A DNA stretch of 63,711 bases from Lachnospiraceae bacterium (GTDB lineage: Bacteria > Bacillota > Clostridia > Lachnospirales > Lachnospiraceae): assembly GCA_017461775.1 (NCBI GenBank), contig JAFTXD010000019.1, forward strand, positions 1 to 63,711, read 5' to 3'. The notes under the pieces were generated by a model. It worked only from the letters and a program-made list of their open reading frames with translations, made no database searches and had not been told where the DNA came from. The position numbers were made by a program, and so were the translations under genes. This document shows, one piece after another, positions 51,054-61,123 of this stretch (positions are counted from its first letter, which is position 1; each line of letters opens with the position of its first letter).

Positions 51054-52160
51054 ATGGCTGGTTCAAGTATCGGAACAATTTTTAAAATAACAACCTGGGG
51101 CGAGTCCCATGGAAAAGCTCTCGGTGTGGTAGTGGATGGATGTCCTGCAGGACTGCCCCTTTGTGAGGAGGATATCCAGAAATACTTAAATAGAAGAAAA
51201 CCGGGACAGAGCAATATCACCACTCCCCGAAAAGAAGCAGATGAGGTAGAAATCCTCTCCGGCATCTTTGAAGGAAAAACCACCGGAACCCCCATCTCCC
51301 TTATGGTGCGTAACACCTCACAGATTTCCAAGGATTACAGCGATATTGCATCCTATTATCGCCCGGGGCATGCGGACTATACCTTTGATGAGAAATACGG
51401 CTTCCGTGACTATCGTGGTGGCGGACGTTCCTCCGGACGAGAAACCATCGGCCGCGTGGCAGCAGGTGCTATTGCATGCAAAATTCTGGAGCAAATGGGA
51501 ATTCAGGTCCGTGCCTACACCCGTTCTATCGGCGACATTGAAATCGACTATGATAAATTTGACTCTCAGCTCATTACTGCCACCAAAACTGCCATGCCTG
51601 ACCCGGATGCTGACAAAGAGGCTGTGGCATTCTTGGAAAAAGCTATGAAGGAATGCGATTCTGTAGGTGGTGTCATGGAATGTGTTGTTGTAGGAATGCC
51701 GGCAGGTATCGGCGATCCTGTATTTGAAAAGCTGGATGCCAACCTTGCAAAGGCTATCATGTCCATCGGTGCCGTGAAGGCTGTAGAAATCGGCGACGGC
51801 TGTGCTGCCGGAAAAGCGCTGGGAAGCCGGAACAATGACTCCTTCTGCATTGTGGATGGTCAGGTATCCAAGAAAACCAACCATGCCGGTGGTATCTTGG
51901 GTGGTATGAGTGATGGAAGCCCCATCATTATCCGTGCCAGTGTAAAGCCCACTCCTTCCATTTTCCAGACGCAGGAGACGGTGAATAAATCCGGCGAAGA
52001 AATCGAAATCCAGATTAAGGGGCGCCATGATCCCATTATCGTTCCCCGCGCCGTTGTGGTTATGGAATGTATGACTGCCATCACTCTTTTAGACTCTCTG
52101 ATGGTGAATATGTCTGCTAAGATGGATTCTTTAACAGCATTTTATAAAAAAGAAAAATAA
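51054..52160 (+). CDS. aroC: Chorismate synthase
   Basis: AroC converts EPSP to chorismate using reduced FMN. The 368-residue protein has the signatures [46 protein letters not shown] and [23 protein letters not shown]. The start is ATG 51054 behind AAAGGA, 38 bases after the -10 box; an upstream in-frame ATG at 50988 lies in the promoter. Monocistronic, with a terminator at 52168. Confidence 0.96.
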   Translation: MAGSSIGTIFKITTWGESHGKALGVVVDGCPAGLPLCEEDIQKYLNRRKPGQSNITTPRKEADEVEILSGIFEGKTTGTPISLMVRNTSQISKDYSDIASYYRPGHADYTFDEKYGFRDYRGGGRSSGRETIGRVAAGAIACKILEQMGIQVRAYTRSIGDIEIDYDKFDSQLITATKTAMPDPDADKEAVAFLEKAMKECDSVGGVMECVVVGMPAGIGDPVFEKLDANLAKAIMSIGAVKAVEIGDGCAAGKALGSRNNDSFCIVDGQVSKKTNHAGGILGGMSDGSPIIIRASVKPTPSIFQTQETVNKSGEEIEIQIKGRHDPIIVPRAVVVMECMTAITLLDSLMVNMSAKMDSLTAFYKKEK

Positions 52161-52167
52161 ACGAAAG

Positions 52168-52197
52168 CGAGCTGCCGCAATTGCGACAGCTCGTTTC
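52168..52197. terminator. Intrinsic terminator between aroC and the lactonase gene
   Basis: CGAGCTGCCGC (52168-52178), AATT, GCGACAGCTCG (52183-52193), TTTC. The minus strand also carries a T-run (TTTCGTTT), so it can serve both convergent genes. Confidence 0.8.
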
Positions 52198-52207
52198 ATG
52201 TACAATA

Positions 52208-53260
52208 TTAAGCTAACTTATGGAAGAATACACAGTTTGGCTCTTTAATTTTAATCGGCTTACCATGCATGGTCATATTATTGTTCTCCAAATCCAGCTT
52301 AAAGAAGGTCATAGTGTTAGATTCATGATTTAAAGAAACCAGGAATTTGTTACCCGGGAACATCTCTGCATCCTTTGGATATTCTCCGCTGATAGGCAGA
52401 CAGAACTTTGTGGTTAAAAGTCCGGTCTCCGTATCCACATCATATACGATGACACTGTTATCATTTGCATTGGAGCTTACCAGATACTTATAATCCTCTG
52501 AAAAGGTCAGTGCGCTTGCCGCAGTACCCTGAGCAGCACCCTTTCCTACGGTAGGAACCGTCTGAATCTTCTCAAAGTAAGGAATACCATCCTTCTCCTC
52601 ATACTCATATACATCGATATAACATTTCCACTCATGGACAATATAAATAAATCTGCCATTCTCAGAAATCTTTACATGTCTTGGTGCAGATTCCAGCTCG
52701 CTACGAATCACGTCTGTGAGACGAAGCTTTCCTTTCACCAAATCCACTGCATATACATTGACATGATCCATACCCTGGTCAGCAACCAGTAAGTACTTGT
52801 TATCATGGGTCATTCTTGCAGAGTTAATATGCGGTCTGAAATTACGCTCGGATAAACTTCCCAGACCCTTGTGGAAAATCTCATCGGAAATACCGATAAC
52901 CTCACCGTTCTCTCCCAGATTCAGCATGGTCAGCTTACCATCATGATAGCCTGCCACAAAAAGATACTGGTCCGTGTAATCGGTAGAAAGATAGCAGCCT
53001 CTCATGCCATTAATGGGCGCAAAGTTGATTAAATCCAGACTACCATCCCCTAAAATTTTATAAGCTTCAACGCCAAAATCGGTAATGGAATACAGATACT
53101 TGCCGTTGTGTGATACTGTCACATAGGAAGAATTGGAAATCTCCACCTTCTCTTTCTCGATAAATTTACCATTCTCCACATCTACATCATATACACGAAT
53201 ACCATAGCTGTCTCCTGTAGTATACGTGGACACATATGCTACGTACTTTCCCTTTGCCAT
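52208..53260 (-). CDS. Lactonase-family beta-propeller protein (6-phosphogluconolactonase-like)
   Basis: A 350-residue seven-bladed propeller of the YbhE/Pgl family, which hydrolyses 6-phosphogluconolactone in E. coli. Blade motifs with repeated VSHNGKYLYSI, MTHDNKYLLVADQGMDHVNVYAVD, VKISENGRFIYIVHEW, FSEDYKYLVSSNANDNSVIVYDVD and MFPGNKFLVSLNHESNTMTFFKLD recur about every 50 residues, along with FRPHINSA. No zwf or gnd gene is nearby, so the exact lactone is uncertain. Confidence 0.85.
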   Translation of the reverse strand: MAKGKYVAYVSTYTTGDSYGIRVYDVDVENGKFIEKEKVEISNSSYVTVSHNGKYLYSITDFGVEAYKILGDGSLDLINFAPINGMRGCYLSTDYTDQYLFVAGYHDGKLTMLNLGENGEVIGISDEIFHKGLGSLSERNFRPHINSARMTHDNKYLLVADQGMDHVNVYAVDLVKGKLRLTDVIRSELESAPRHVKISENGRFIYIVHEWKCYIDVYEYEEKDGIPYFEKIQTVPTVGKGAAQGTAASALTFSEDYKYLVSSNANDNSVIVYDVDTETGLLTTKFCLPISGEYPKDAEMFPGNKFLVSLNHESNTMTFFKLDLENNNMTMHGKPIKIKEPNCVFFHKLA

Positions 53261-53329
53261 AGTCTTTTGCCTCCTACATCTTTATCTATCCTAACTATGA
53301 TAGCATATTTATTTTTAGAAAGAAATACC

Positions 53330-55054
53330 CTATCGCGTTCTTTTTATCGTACAAACACAAATGGAACGGGGAGGTAAAACCAGCTGTTCCTTCTCCACCT
53401 TACATTCCTCGTCAGTGGTAAATACACAGATAATCTCCTTCCCTTTTTTCAGCTTGGGACAGGCAAAAATCTGTTCTTCCCAATGCATATTGATGGCAAG
53501 ATATACCAGTGTCCCCTTCTCCCCCGCATAATCTCCACAATAAAGAAGTCCGGCCTGTCTGCTAAAGTACTCCCAGGAGGGCTTGAAAGCCTCTTCCCCA
53601 TGGAAGGATAAATCCGGATAGCCGCAGGATAAATAATCCATCAGCATACATTCTTTCTTCATATGAAATACCGAAGTCTGCTTCCGAAAGGCAATCAAAT
53701 CCTTCACATACTGATGCAGCTCCTTATTGCGATTTATGTCGTTCCAGTTCAGCCAGGTAATCTCGTTGTCCTGACAATACGGATTATTATTTCCCTTCTG
53801 GGAATTGCAAAACTCATCTCCCATAAAGAAAAGAGGGGTTCCTTGTGAAAACATCAAAAGTGCAAAAGCATTTTTGTACTGCTTCCTTCGCAGACTCAAA
53901 ATCTGCTTCTTCTTCGTTGCTCCCTCTGCGCCACAGTTCCAGGTACCGTTGTAATCGTTACCATCCCTATTCTTTTCACCATTTTCCTCATTATGCTTGC
54001 GTTCATAACACACCGCATCCCACATGGTCAGCCCGAAATAATTGGTAAGGAAATTGACAACGCCCATTTTCGCCGGGTTACAGGTCATACGCTTCACTGC
54101 ATTATAAATACAGCCCTCGTCCCCCTTTAATAGACGGCGCATATCATACATATAGCTGTCTTGATAAGATGCCAGTACACGTTTTAGAGGCTTCTCCTTT
54201 CCCGGATACAGTACGTCCACCGGGAAATCATAGTACCAAAGCTTCCGGCGGCTTAAATACACATCCCCCGCCAGCTCCTGCACCGGAATATTCTCTCCCA
54301 TCAGATGGAAGCCGTCCACCTGATAGTTAAGGCTCCAATATTTCAAAATATCAGCAATCTCCAGACGGGATACCTCTGCCGGGAAATAAAACTGTAAAAC
54401 CACTTCCATCCCCTGCTCATGAAAGGCTTTCACCAGCGCCTTAAACTCTCTGACTGCATCAGACTTGTAGCTATAAGAGGCTCTGGGAGCATAATAATAC
54501 CCTTTTTGGTAGCCCCAATAATTCACCTTTCCTTTTGTATCCAGCTCCTCGTACTCATAGATGGGCTGCAGCTCCACAGTGGTAATACCCAGCTCCTTCA
54601 AATACGGGATTTTCTGCATCATCCCATAAAAGGTGCCCTTCCCACGCACCTTGGAAGAATTGTGCATGGTAAAGCCGCGGACATGGGCCAGATACACAAT
54701 CATATCTTCATAGGAAAGCTCCGGGCGGGCGCTTTCTCCCCAGTCAAATTCCTGCTCTGCTACTGTAGCAAGACGACAGGGCGCCTGTCCACTCTTTCCA
54801 AAATCTCCATCCTTTATATACATTTCCGCCTTTTCCTCGGGAAATACCAGTTCACCGCTCCGGTAATGGTAGGCATATTTTTTCGCTTCCTTCCGGGGGA
54901 GGCATGCACTTACCAGATTTTCTCCGGAAATCTGCTCCATCATCACACTCTTTACTTCGGTAAGGTCTTTTTTGTCATACAATACCAGCTCCACATTTTC
55001 AAGCGTTGTGGGCAGTAAAAACTCTGTCATACCATAAGCCTTATCTCTTCTCAC
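53330..55054 (-). CDS. GH13 isoamylase-like protein lacking catalytic residues
   Basis: The 574-residue protein has the overall layout of a glycogen-debranching GH13 enzyme: an N-terminal domain (residues 1-110), LKELGITTVELQPIYEY, VNYWGYQKGYYYAP, FGLTMWDAVCYERKHNEENGE, NGTWNCGAEG, and GTPLFFMGDEFCNSQKGNNNPYCQDNEITWLNW. But each catalytic site is changed: region I reads VVLQFYFPAE in place of VhLDVVYNHTxE, region II has DGFHLMGEN where GFRFD (nucleophile Asp) is expected, no acid Glu is seen in region III, and region IV has FLTNYFGLT in place of xxxHDGFTL. It is most likely a carbohydrate-binding or regulatory pseudoenzyme. It starts with GTG 55054, seven bases after AGGAGG, and overlaps the VanZ gene by 14 bases. 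Confidence 0.8.
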   Translation of the reverse strand: MRRDKAYGMTEFLLPTTLENVELVLYDKKDLTEVKSVMMEQISGENLVSACLPRKEAKKYAYHYRSGELVFPEEKAEMYIKDGDFGKSGQAPCRLATVAEQEFDWGESARPELSYEDMIVYLAHVRGFTMHNSSKVRGKGTFYGMMQKIPYLKELGITTVELQPIYEYEELDTKGKVNYWGYQKGYYYAPRASYSYKSDAVREFKALVKAFHEQGMEVVLQFYFPAEVSRLEIADILKYWSLNYQVDGFHLMGENIPVQELAGDVYLSRRKLWYYDFPVDVLYPGKEKPLKRVLASYQDSYMYDMRRLLKGDEGCIYNAVKRMTCNPAKMGVVNFLTNYFGLTMWDAVCYERKHNEENGEKNRDGNDYNGTWNCGAEGATKKKQILSLRRKQYKNAFALLMFSQGTPLFFMGDEFCNSQKGNNNPYCQDNEITWLNWNDINRNKELHQYVKDLIAFRKQTSVFHMKKECMLMDYLSCGYPDLSFHGEEAFKPSWEYFSRQAGLLYCGDYAGEKGTLVYLAINMHWEEQIFACPKLKKGKEIICVFTTDEECKVEKEQLVLPPRSICVCTIKRTR

Positions 55055-55493
55055 CAATTATCCTCCTAAACAAGCAATAGATTAAAATGCCAAGGATAAC
55101 TCCTCCACTGTCAATCATTACATCCGTAATCTGTCCACTTCTTCCCGGGACAAACAGCTGATGAAATTCATCACTGGCAGCATATAACGCACCTATCAAA
55201 AATGCCCGGCCCTTTCTGCCACTTAAGGCCCCCATCAATAAAACACCAAGCAATGTATATTCCGAAGCATGAGCCAGCTTCCGAATGGGAAACTCCACCG
55301 AATCAATAAAGCTGAGCTGCTTTTCTTCTGACCAGCTCTCATACTCCTTCACAAAAACCTTTCCTACCGTCTCGCCCACTCCCATACTCATCCGGGAGGA
55401 TTCCTCTGCATCCTGGGCAGAGAACATAAATATGGCCATCATCCATATAATGACCAGTACTCCATATACCTTTTGTCTCATTTCCTTTACCAT
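55041..55493 (-). CDS. VanZ-family membrane protein
   Basis: A 150-residue protein with about four membrane segments and the VanZ signature RKLAHASEYTLLGVLL and LYAASDEFHQLFVPGRSGQITDVMIDSGG. VanZ-like proteins are associated with lipid or glycopeptide-related functions; the biochemical role is not settled. Its last codons overlap the start of the GH13-like gene, so translation may be coupled. Confidence 0.88.
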   Translation of the reverse strand: MVKEMRQKVYGVLVIIWMMAIFMFSAQDAEESSRMSMGVGETVGKVFVKEYESWSEEKQLSFIDSVEFPIRKLAHASEYTLLGVLLMGALSGRKGRAFLIGALYAASDEFHQLFVPGRSGQITDVMIDSGGVILGILIYCLFRRIIGEKR

Positions 55494-55630
55494 CCTATTC
55501 TACCATACCATTATATACTTTTTTTTCAAATTTACCTACTACTCTTTTTAGAATATTGCAACAATTTTTCCTATCAGTTATAATAACAGTGAAAAATAAA
55601 ACAATTCTTCTAGCAAAGAAAGGAAATACT

Positions 55631-55942
55631 ATGGGAAAACAGGACAATATGGATGAAGAAATGACCGTTGAACTCACTCTGGATAATGGGGAAGATGTAA
55701 CCTGCGCCATTATTACCATTTTAGAGGTGGAGGGCAAGGATTACATCGTATTATTACCACTGGATGAAAATGGCAACAACGATGATGGTGAAGTATGGTT
55801 CTACGGCTACAGCGAGAATCCGGACGACCCTAACGAGGAGCCGGTACTGGATTATATCGAGGATGACGAGGAATACGAAAAGGTTGCCGAAGCATTTGAC
55901 GAATTTTTGGACAACTGTGAATTTGATGAGCTTGCCGATTAA
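55631..55942 (+). CDS. DUF1292 family protein
   Basis: A 103-residue, strongly acidic protein: MTVELTLDNGEDVTCAIITILEVEGKDYIVLLPLD, then VWFYGYSEN and a C-terminal helix LDYIEDDEEYEKVAEAFDEFLDNCEFDEL. This is the DUF1292 (YrzB-like) pattern; the function is unknown. Start ATG 55631 follows AAAGGAAA. Its last four bases overlap the end of the convergent helicase gene. Confidence 0.88.
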   Translation: MGKQDNMDEEMTVELTLDNGEDVTCAIITILEVEGKDYIVLLPLDENGNNDDGEVWFYGYSENPDDPNEEPVLDYIEDDEEYEKVAEAFDEFLDNCEFDELAD

Positions 55943-57795
55943 TCCCGCAGCTCTTTGATAAATCTGGAAGGAGGTCTTGTCCGTTCCTGCGCCCCTTTGA
56001 CGCAGAGAATGTTCAGGGCCTCCTTTGCTCTGGTCATTCCTACGTAGAAAAGACGCCGTTCCTCTTCTATGGCTTCATCGGTTTCCTTTTCGCCTTTCTT
56101 TATGGCGGGAATGTTCCCTTCATTTACATGCATGATATACACTTGGGAAAATTCCAGTCCCTTGCAGCCATGCAGTGTCATCACATGTACTCCCCCGGTT
56201 TCCGACTCCTTCTCCGGTGCCCGTGCCTTTGCTATATATTCCTGTTGAAAATGTTCCCACTGTGCCACATCCTTAAAGCTTCTGCTATCCTCCTTTAACC
56301 ATTGTACAAGCTCCATCCACTGCTCATACAACTCCATATCCCCCGCGGCTTTACTGCGAAGATAAGTATCATAGCCAAAATAATACAAAATAAATTCAAT
56401 CCCCAAAGACAGCTTCAATCTATTCAAATTATCCAATCCCTTTTGCAGACGGCTCACATCCTGCATGGCAGCATAATTGCCGATTCCCTCCTTCCCATAG
56501 AACCGGAGCATTTTATCAAAATCCACCTGCTCAGAAAGCAGAGCCTCCCGTCCGATGTGGGTTCTGGGCCTATTTAAAATCCGTAAAAACAGACTTCTCT
56601 CCCGGCATCCGCCCCCAGCCTTTAAATAGTCCATAATATCCTTTACCACAAAATGCTCATAAACGGATACCACCTTCTCCTTCGTACAAAAAGGTACCCT
56701 CCGCTTTATCAATTCTGCCAGAAAAAGATTCATCCGCAGATTGGTCCGAAAGAGTACGGCTCTTTCCCCAAGCTCCTCCTTTGTACACTGCGTGAGTTCC
56801 GAAATACATTGCTCCGTCATATGGTGATGGCTTTCAAATTCTCTGATATTCACCGTAGCTTCCCCATGCCCGGAAGCTGCAAAAAGTATCTTTCCCAGTC
56901 TGTCCTTATTTTTCGCAATCAGCTTTGCCGAGGCCTCCACGATTGCTCTTCCGCATCGATAATTTTGCCCCAGAGTAATACTTATCGAACTGCTATAATC
57001 TTCCAAAAACTGCTTCATTATCCCCGGTCTAGAGCCACGAAAACCATAAATGGCCTGGTCATCATCACCTACCACACAAACATTGTAAGGAGCCTTGACC
57101 AAAAGCTTCATTACCTCGTACTGCACCGAATTGGTATCCTGAAACTCATCCACCAAAAGGTATCCAATACGATTCTGCCACTCCTTCCTTAGCTTCTCAT
57201 CCTCCGAAAGCAGTTTATAGCAAAGAGTAAGCATATCGTCAAAATCCAACAGATGCAAGCTGTCCTTTTCCTCATCGTAGGCCTTGCTCAGCATCATAAA
57301 TTCCTCATCCTGCCCCTTGGGGACGCTTCCGGTATTCTTATAAAAACTGACATTTGAAAAAAACTCCTGCAATTCCTTACCATGCAGCATCTCTTTTCCC
57401 AGCTTTTCCAGCACGCGAAATAAAATACCGTTCTTTGCCGATGCATTTAAAAGGCTATAGCTCTTATATTTTGGATGACTTCGAATAATTTGATAAAAGA
57501 AGGAATGAAAGGTTCCGAAATGTACTGCCGATAGTTCACCGGCGGTGTCTTTCATATCCTGAAGAATTTCCTGATAGCGCTTATTCATGGACAGCGCCGC
57601 GTCCTTTGTAAAAGTGATGACATAGATATCCTGTGGAGAAACTCCCATTTCGAAAATGAGATATAAAATCCGATGAGTAATGGTGAAGGTTTTCCCGGAG
57701 CCGGGACCTGCGGATATCAGTACAGGTCCCTCTCCATGGGTAACAGCCCTTCGCTGCTCTTTACTCATCCTTGAAAATCCGGCAATTTTATGCAT
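55939..57795 (-). CDS. UvrD/PcrA-type superfamily 1 DNA helicase
   Basis: A 618-residue 3'-5' DNA helicase. Motifs in order: Q/I at [38 protein letters not shown] (Ia), [16 protein letters not shown] (II), [14 protein letters not shown] (III), [16 protein letters not shown] (IV), [19 protein letters not shown] (V) and [16 protein letters not shown] (VI). It is about 100 residues shorter than PcrA, mainly after domain 2A. ATG 57795 lies within the last codons of gltX (eight-base overlap), so the two are coupled. Confidence 0.92.
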   Translation of the reverse strand: MHKIAGFSRMSKEQRRAVTHGEGPVLISAGPGSGKTFTITHRILYLIFEMGVSPQDIYVITFTKDAALSMNKRYQEILQDMKDTAGELSAVHFGTFHSFFYQIIRSHPKYKSYSLLNASAKNGILFRVLEKLGKEMLHGKELQEFFSNVSFYKNTGSVPKGQDEEFMMLSKAYDEEKDSLHLLDFDDMLTLCYKLLSEDEKLRKEWQNRIGYLLVDEFQDTNSVQYEVMKLLVKAPYNVCVVGDDDQAIYGFRGSRPGIMKQFLEDYSSSISITLGQNYRCGRAIVEASAKLIAKNKDRLGKILFAASGHGEATVNIREFESHHHMTEQCISELTQCTKEELGERAVLFRTNLRMNLFLAELIKRRVPFCTKEKVVSVYEHFVVKDIMDYLKAGGGCRERSLFLRILNRPRTHIGREALLSEQVDFDKMLRFYGKEGIGNYAAMQDVSRLQKGLDNLNRLKLSLGIEFILYYFGYDTYLRSKAAGDMELYEQWMELVQWLKEDSRSFKDVAQWEHFQQEYIAKARAPEKESETGGVHVMTLHGCKGLEFSQVYIMHVNEGNIPAIKKGEKETDEAIEEERRLFYVGMTRAKEALNILCVKGAQERTRPPSRFIKELRD

Positions 57796-59245
57796 TCTCT
57801 AAAAGCTCAATTCCCTTACGGATTCTCTGAAGTGACTCTTCCTTACCAAGAATCTCCATAATCTCCGTAGCTCCGGCAGGTGTCATCTGCTTACCGGATA
57901 CGGCGGTACGGATAGGCCACATTACGTAGCCATTCTTGCAACCCTTCTCCTCCACAAATTTCAGGATTGCCTGGTAAAGTGTATCATTATCGAAACTCTC
58001 CACTGCCTCTAAAACAGGAAGCACCTCCTTTAATACCTCTAAAGAGGACTCGGTAGTGGTCTTCATCTTCTTGTGTGCATACATGGCGATATCGTACGCA
58101 GGAAGCTCCTCAAAGAAATCTACCTGACCTGCAATATCCGGGAATACCTCGATACGGGTCTTCACCATAGCAGCAATCTTCTTTAAATCAAAGTCCTTGG
58201 TAAGACTCTGCTTAAGATAAGGCTCTGCCATCTCGTAGAAGGTATCGAAATCCATAGCCTTTAAATACTCACCATTCATCCAGCGCAATTTCACGATATC
58301 AAATACGGAAGGACTCTTATTGATTCTGCGATAATCAAACTTCTCAATCAACTCCTGCAGAGAGAAAATCTCGTTATTATCCTCCGGGCTCCAGCCAAGA
58401 AGTGCGATATAGTTTACAATCGCCTCAGTGACAAAGCCCTGCTCTAATAAATCTTCAAAAGAAGAATGTCCGCTACGCTTGGAAAGCTTCTTGTGATTTT
58501 CATCGGTAATCAGCGGAAGATGTACATATACCGGTACCTCCCAGCCAAATGCCTCGTATAATCTGACATACTTTGGCGAAGAAGAAAGGTACTCATTTCC
58601 TCTTACCACATGGGTAATGTTCATGGTATGATCGTCCACAACGTTTGCAAAGTTGTAGGTAGGATATCCGTCGGACTTAATTAAAATCATATCATCCAGC
58701 TCAGAGTTATTCACGGTGATATCTCCGTATAGCTCATCATGAAAGGTAGTGGTTCCTTCCGTTGGATTGTTCTGACGGATAACAAAAGCCTTACCTGCAT
58801 CCAGATTCGCCTGAATCTCTTCCTCCGAAAGTCCCAGACAGTGCTTATCGTAAATGGTAATCTCCTTACCCTCAACTACCTCTGACTTTAAGGAAGCCAG
58901 ACGCTCCTTATCACAGAAGCAATAGTATGCCTCCCCCTTCTCAATAAGCTCCTTCGCATACTTCATGTAAATACCGGTCTTCATACGCTCGGACTGCACA
59001 TAAGGACCATATCCACCGTCCTTATCCGGTCCCTCATCATGGATAAGACCTGTCTTCTCCATGGTACGGTAAATGATATCTACCGCTCCCTCCACGAATC
59101 TCTCCTGGTCCGTATCCTCAATACGGAGCATAAAATCTCCGCCATCATGCTTTGCGATCAAAAACTCATACAAAGCAGAACGTAAATTTCCTACATGCAT
59201 TCTCCCCGTTGGGCTTGGTGCATATCTTGTTCTGATTTTTGTCAT
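57788..59245 (-). CDS. gltX: Glutamyl-tRNA synthetase
   Basis: A 485-residue class I synthetase; GluRS in Gram-positives may also charge tRNA-Gln. It has the HIGH-type [49 protein letters not shown], and [18 protein letters not shown] as KMSKS. The start ATG 59245 follows AAAGGA on the minus strand; an in-frame start at 59305 lies in the upstream hairpin region. It is downstream of ppa on the same strand. Confidence 0.95.
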   Translation of the reverse strand: MTKIRTRYAPSPTGRMHVGNLRSALYEFLIAKHDGGDFMLRIEDTDQERFVEGAVDIIYRTMEKTGLIHDEGPDKDGGYGPYVQSERMKTGIYMKYAKELIEKGEAYYCFCDKERLASLKSEVVEGKEITIYDKHCLGLSEEEIQANLDAGKAFVIRQNNPTEGTTTFHDELYGDITVNNSELDDMILIKSDGYPTYNFANVVDDHTMNITHVVRGNEYLSSSPKYVRLYEAFGWEVPVYVHLPLITDENHKKLSKRSGHSSFEDLLEQGFVTEAIVNYIALLGWSPEDNNEIFSLQELIEKFDYRRINKSPSVFDIVKLRWMNGEYLKAMDFDTFYEMAEPYLKQSLTKDFDLKKIAAMVKTRIEVFPDIAGQVDFFEELPAYDIAMYAHKKMKTTTESSLEVLKEVLPVLEAVESFDNDTLYQAILKFVEEKGCKNGYVMWPIRTAVSGKQMTPAGATEIMEILGKEESLQRIRKGIELLENA

Positions 59246-59275
59246 TTTATATATATCCTTTCTTTGTTCCGTACA

Positions 59276-59349
59276 GAGTTTTCGAAGAAAACTCCGCCAA
59301 AACAACTTAGAAATACTTGGATGCTGTTCTTTAGCATCTTAGTATTTCT
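59276..59349 (-). promoter_or_regulatory. Two hairpins between ppa and gltX
   Basis: GAGTTTTC-GAA-GAAAACTC at 59276-59294, and a long imperfect stem AGAAATACTTGGATGCT (59309-59325) with AGCATCTTAGTATTTCT (59333-59349). On the minus strand the long stem comes first and is followed by a T-rich stretch (AAGTTGTTTTGG), so it may be a partial terminator or processing site. It lacks T-box features (no specifier loop or TGGN box). Confidence 0.5.
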
Positions 59350-59359
59350 TTGTTTTGTG

Positions 59360-59911
59360 TTACCAACTTTTTATAAAGGTGTCGATATAATTATCCAGAC
59401 ACTTCTTAATAACTTCCACAGCCTCTTCTCTGTTACCCTTTTCATTTACTGCGGTGGTTCTGTTTTCCAGCGCCTTATATACCATAAAGAAATGCTCCAT
59501 CTCTTCCACTACATGGGGCGGAAGCTCAGAAATATCCTTGTAGCAGTTATAATTAGGGTCCTCAAAGGGAACTGCAATAATCTTCTCATCGTTCTTTCCA
59601 TTATCCAGCATGGAGATTACACCGATGGGATAACATCTCACCAAGGTCAAGGGCTGAATCGGTTCTGAACATAACAAAAGCACATCCAGCGGGTCACCAT
59701 CATCACCATAGGTTCTGGGAATAAATCCATAGTTTGCAGGATAATGGGTGGAGGTATGTAAAATACGGTCCAGAATGAGGAATCCGGTTTCCTTATCTAA
59801 TTCGTATTTATTCTTACTGCCTTTTGAAATCTCAATAACGCATACAAAATCTGTGGGAGTAACTCTCTGGGTACTGATACTATGCCAAATACTTCCATTT
59901 ACCTGCTTCAT
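59360..59911 (-). CDS. ppa: Inorganic pyrophosphatase (family I)
   Basis: A 183-residue soluble PPase that hydrolyses pyrophosphate. It has the family I elements FVCVIEISKGSKNKYELDKETG, YPANYGFIPRTYGDDGDPLDVLLL (metal-binding Asp residues) and GKNDEKIIAVPFEDP. Start ATG 59911 follows GGAGGA on the minus strand. Confidence 0.94.
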   Translation of the reverse strand: MKQVNGSIWHSISTQRVTPTDFVCVIEISKGSKNKYELDKETGFLILDRILHTSTHYPANYGFIPRTYGDDGDPLDVLLLCSEPIQPLTLVRCYPIGVISMLDNGKNDEKIIAVPFEDPNYNCYKDISELPPHVVEEMEHFFMVYKALENRTTAVNEKGNREEAVEVIKKCLDNYIDTFIKSW

Positions 59912-60015
59912 AGCAAAATCCTCCTTCCAAATACTTCATAGAGTATAACACAATTTTCACACAATGGTCAATTTTTTCATATGATAGTATTAAACAAAGA
60001 AATGACGAGGTTTTT

Positions 60016-60255
60016 ATGTCGGATTATCCATTTGATACAATTTACGACAAGCAAAGCGTTGGCATGGCCTATGTTCCCTGGCAGAAATTCAATAAAATGC
60101 CGGAAAATCTGGAGGCAGCATACCAGGAAGGCTCCATTTTTCCAGAGCTTATAAAGCCCTTCACCGGAAAAAGAGGCAACCCCAGCCAGAAAAATAATAT
60201 GTCCTCCTGCAAGAAGTGTAATGAAAGAAATATGGAGGTGCGAAATGGCAAATAA
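60016..60255 (+). CDS. cotJA: Spore coat-associated protein CotJA
   Basis: A 79-residue coat-associated protein with the family core VGMAYVPWQKFNKMPENLEAAYQEGSIFPELIKPF (residues 15-50). The tail carries SCKKCNERN. In Bacillus cotJABC is made in the mother cell under sigma-E. It starts at ATG 60016 behind ATGACGAGG; its end overlaps cotJB by 11 bases. Confidence 0.9.
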   Translation: MSDYPFDTIYDKQSVGMAYVPWQKFNKMPENLEAAYQEGSIFPELIKPFTGKRGNPSQKNNMSSCKKCNERNMEVRNGK

Positions 60256-60511
60256 AAGCGATATGAACCGTATGCTGAACGATATCGGTATTGTGGATTT
60301 CATTCTGGTAGACTTAATGCTCTATTTAGATACCCATCCCCATGACCAGGCGGCACTGAATTATTTCAACCATTACAGCAAAATCAAATCCAAGATGGTA
60401 CATGATTTTTCCGTAACCTACTACCCTCTTGTAAAGGAATACAACGAATCCACCAAGGATTTCCGTTGGAACAACCCAAACACACCACTTGCCTGGGAAG
60501 GAGGATGCTAA
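60245..60511 (+). CDS. cotJB: Spore coat protein CotJB
   Basis: An 88-residue coat protein with FILVDLMLYLDTHPHDQAALNYFNHYSKI and the C-terminal FRWNNPNTPLAWEGGC, both typical of CotJB. The start ATG 60245 follows GGAGGTG; an upstream in-frame ATG at 60221 is within cotJA and has no ribosome site. Confidence 0.93.
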   Translation: MANKSDMNRMLNDIGIVDFILVDLMLYLDTHPHDQAALNYFNHYSKIKSKMVHDFSVTYYPLVKEYNESTKDFRWNNPNTPLAWEGGC

Positions 60512-60514
60512 AAG

Positions 60515-61123
60515 ATGTGGAGTTATGAAAACAGATTACAGTTTCCTGTAAATATCAAGGAATGTAACGCAGCCCTGGCGCAGGCGATTATTTCCCAGTA
60601 CGGTGGCCCCGATGGTGAAATGGGTGCCAGCATGCGTTACCTTTCCCAGCGTTATGCAACACCTTACAGAGAGGTTGCCGGTGTTTTGACTGACGTTGGT
60701 ACCGAGGAGCTGGCTCACCTGGAAATGGTGGCGGCTATCGTTTACCAGCTGACCAAGGACCTTCCTATGGAAGAAATCAAGAAGCATGGCTTTGACAAAT
60801 ATTATATCGACCACACTCTTGGTATCTGGCCACAGGCAGCAGGCGGCGTGCCCTTCAACGCTAACCAGTTCCAGAGCAAGGGTGATATCATTACCGACCT
60901 TTTTGAAGATATGGCTGCGGAACAGAAAGCCCGCACTACCTACGATAACATCCTTCGTCTGGTTCGCGACTACCCCGATGTTTATGAACCTATCAAATTC
61001 TTAAGAGCCCGGGAGGTTGTTCACTTCCAGAGATTTGGCGAGGCACTGAGAATCACTCAGGATAAACTGAATTCTAAGAATTACTATGCATTTAATCCGG
61101 GGTTTGATACAGCAAGCAATTAG
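60515..61123 (+). CDS. cotJC: Spore coat protein CotJC (manganese catalase family)
   Basis: A 202-residue ferritin-like di-manganese protein. Metal-binding carboxylates and histidines are seen in GTEELAHLEMVAAIVYQL, FEDMAAEQKARTTYDNILRL and REVVHFQRFGEALRI. It is expected to decompose peroxide during or on the spore coat. Three-base gap from cotJB; last gene of cotJABC. Confidence 0.93.
   Translation: MWSYENRLQFPVNIKECNAALAQAIISQYGGPDGEMGASMRYLSQRYATPYREVAGVLTDVGTEELAHLEMVAAIVYQLTKDLPMEEIKKHGFDKYYIDHTLGIWPQAAGGVPFNANQFQSKGDIITDLFEDMAAEQKARTTYDNILRLVRDYPDVYEPIKFLRAREVVHFQRFGEALRITQDKLNSKNYYAFNPGFDTASN

Noticed and set aside
54419-55018. Plus-strand frame of 199 codons opposite the GH13-like gene
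   Set aside because: Low-complexity shadow translation; the minus-strand gene has clear family motifs.
59246-59359. T-box leader before gltX
   Set aside because: No TGGN box, AG-bulge or specifier loop pattern; only two simple stems.
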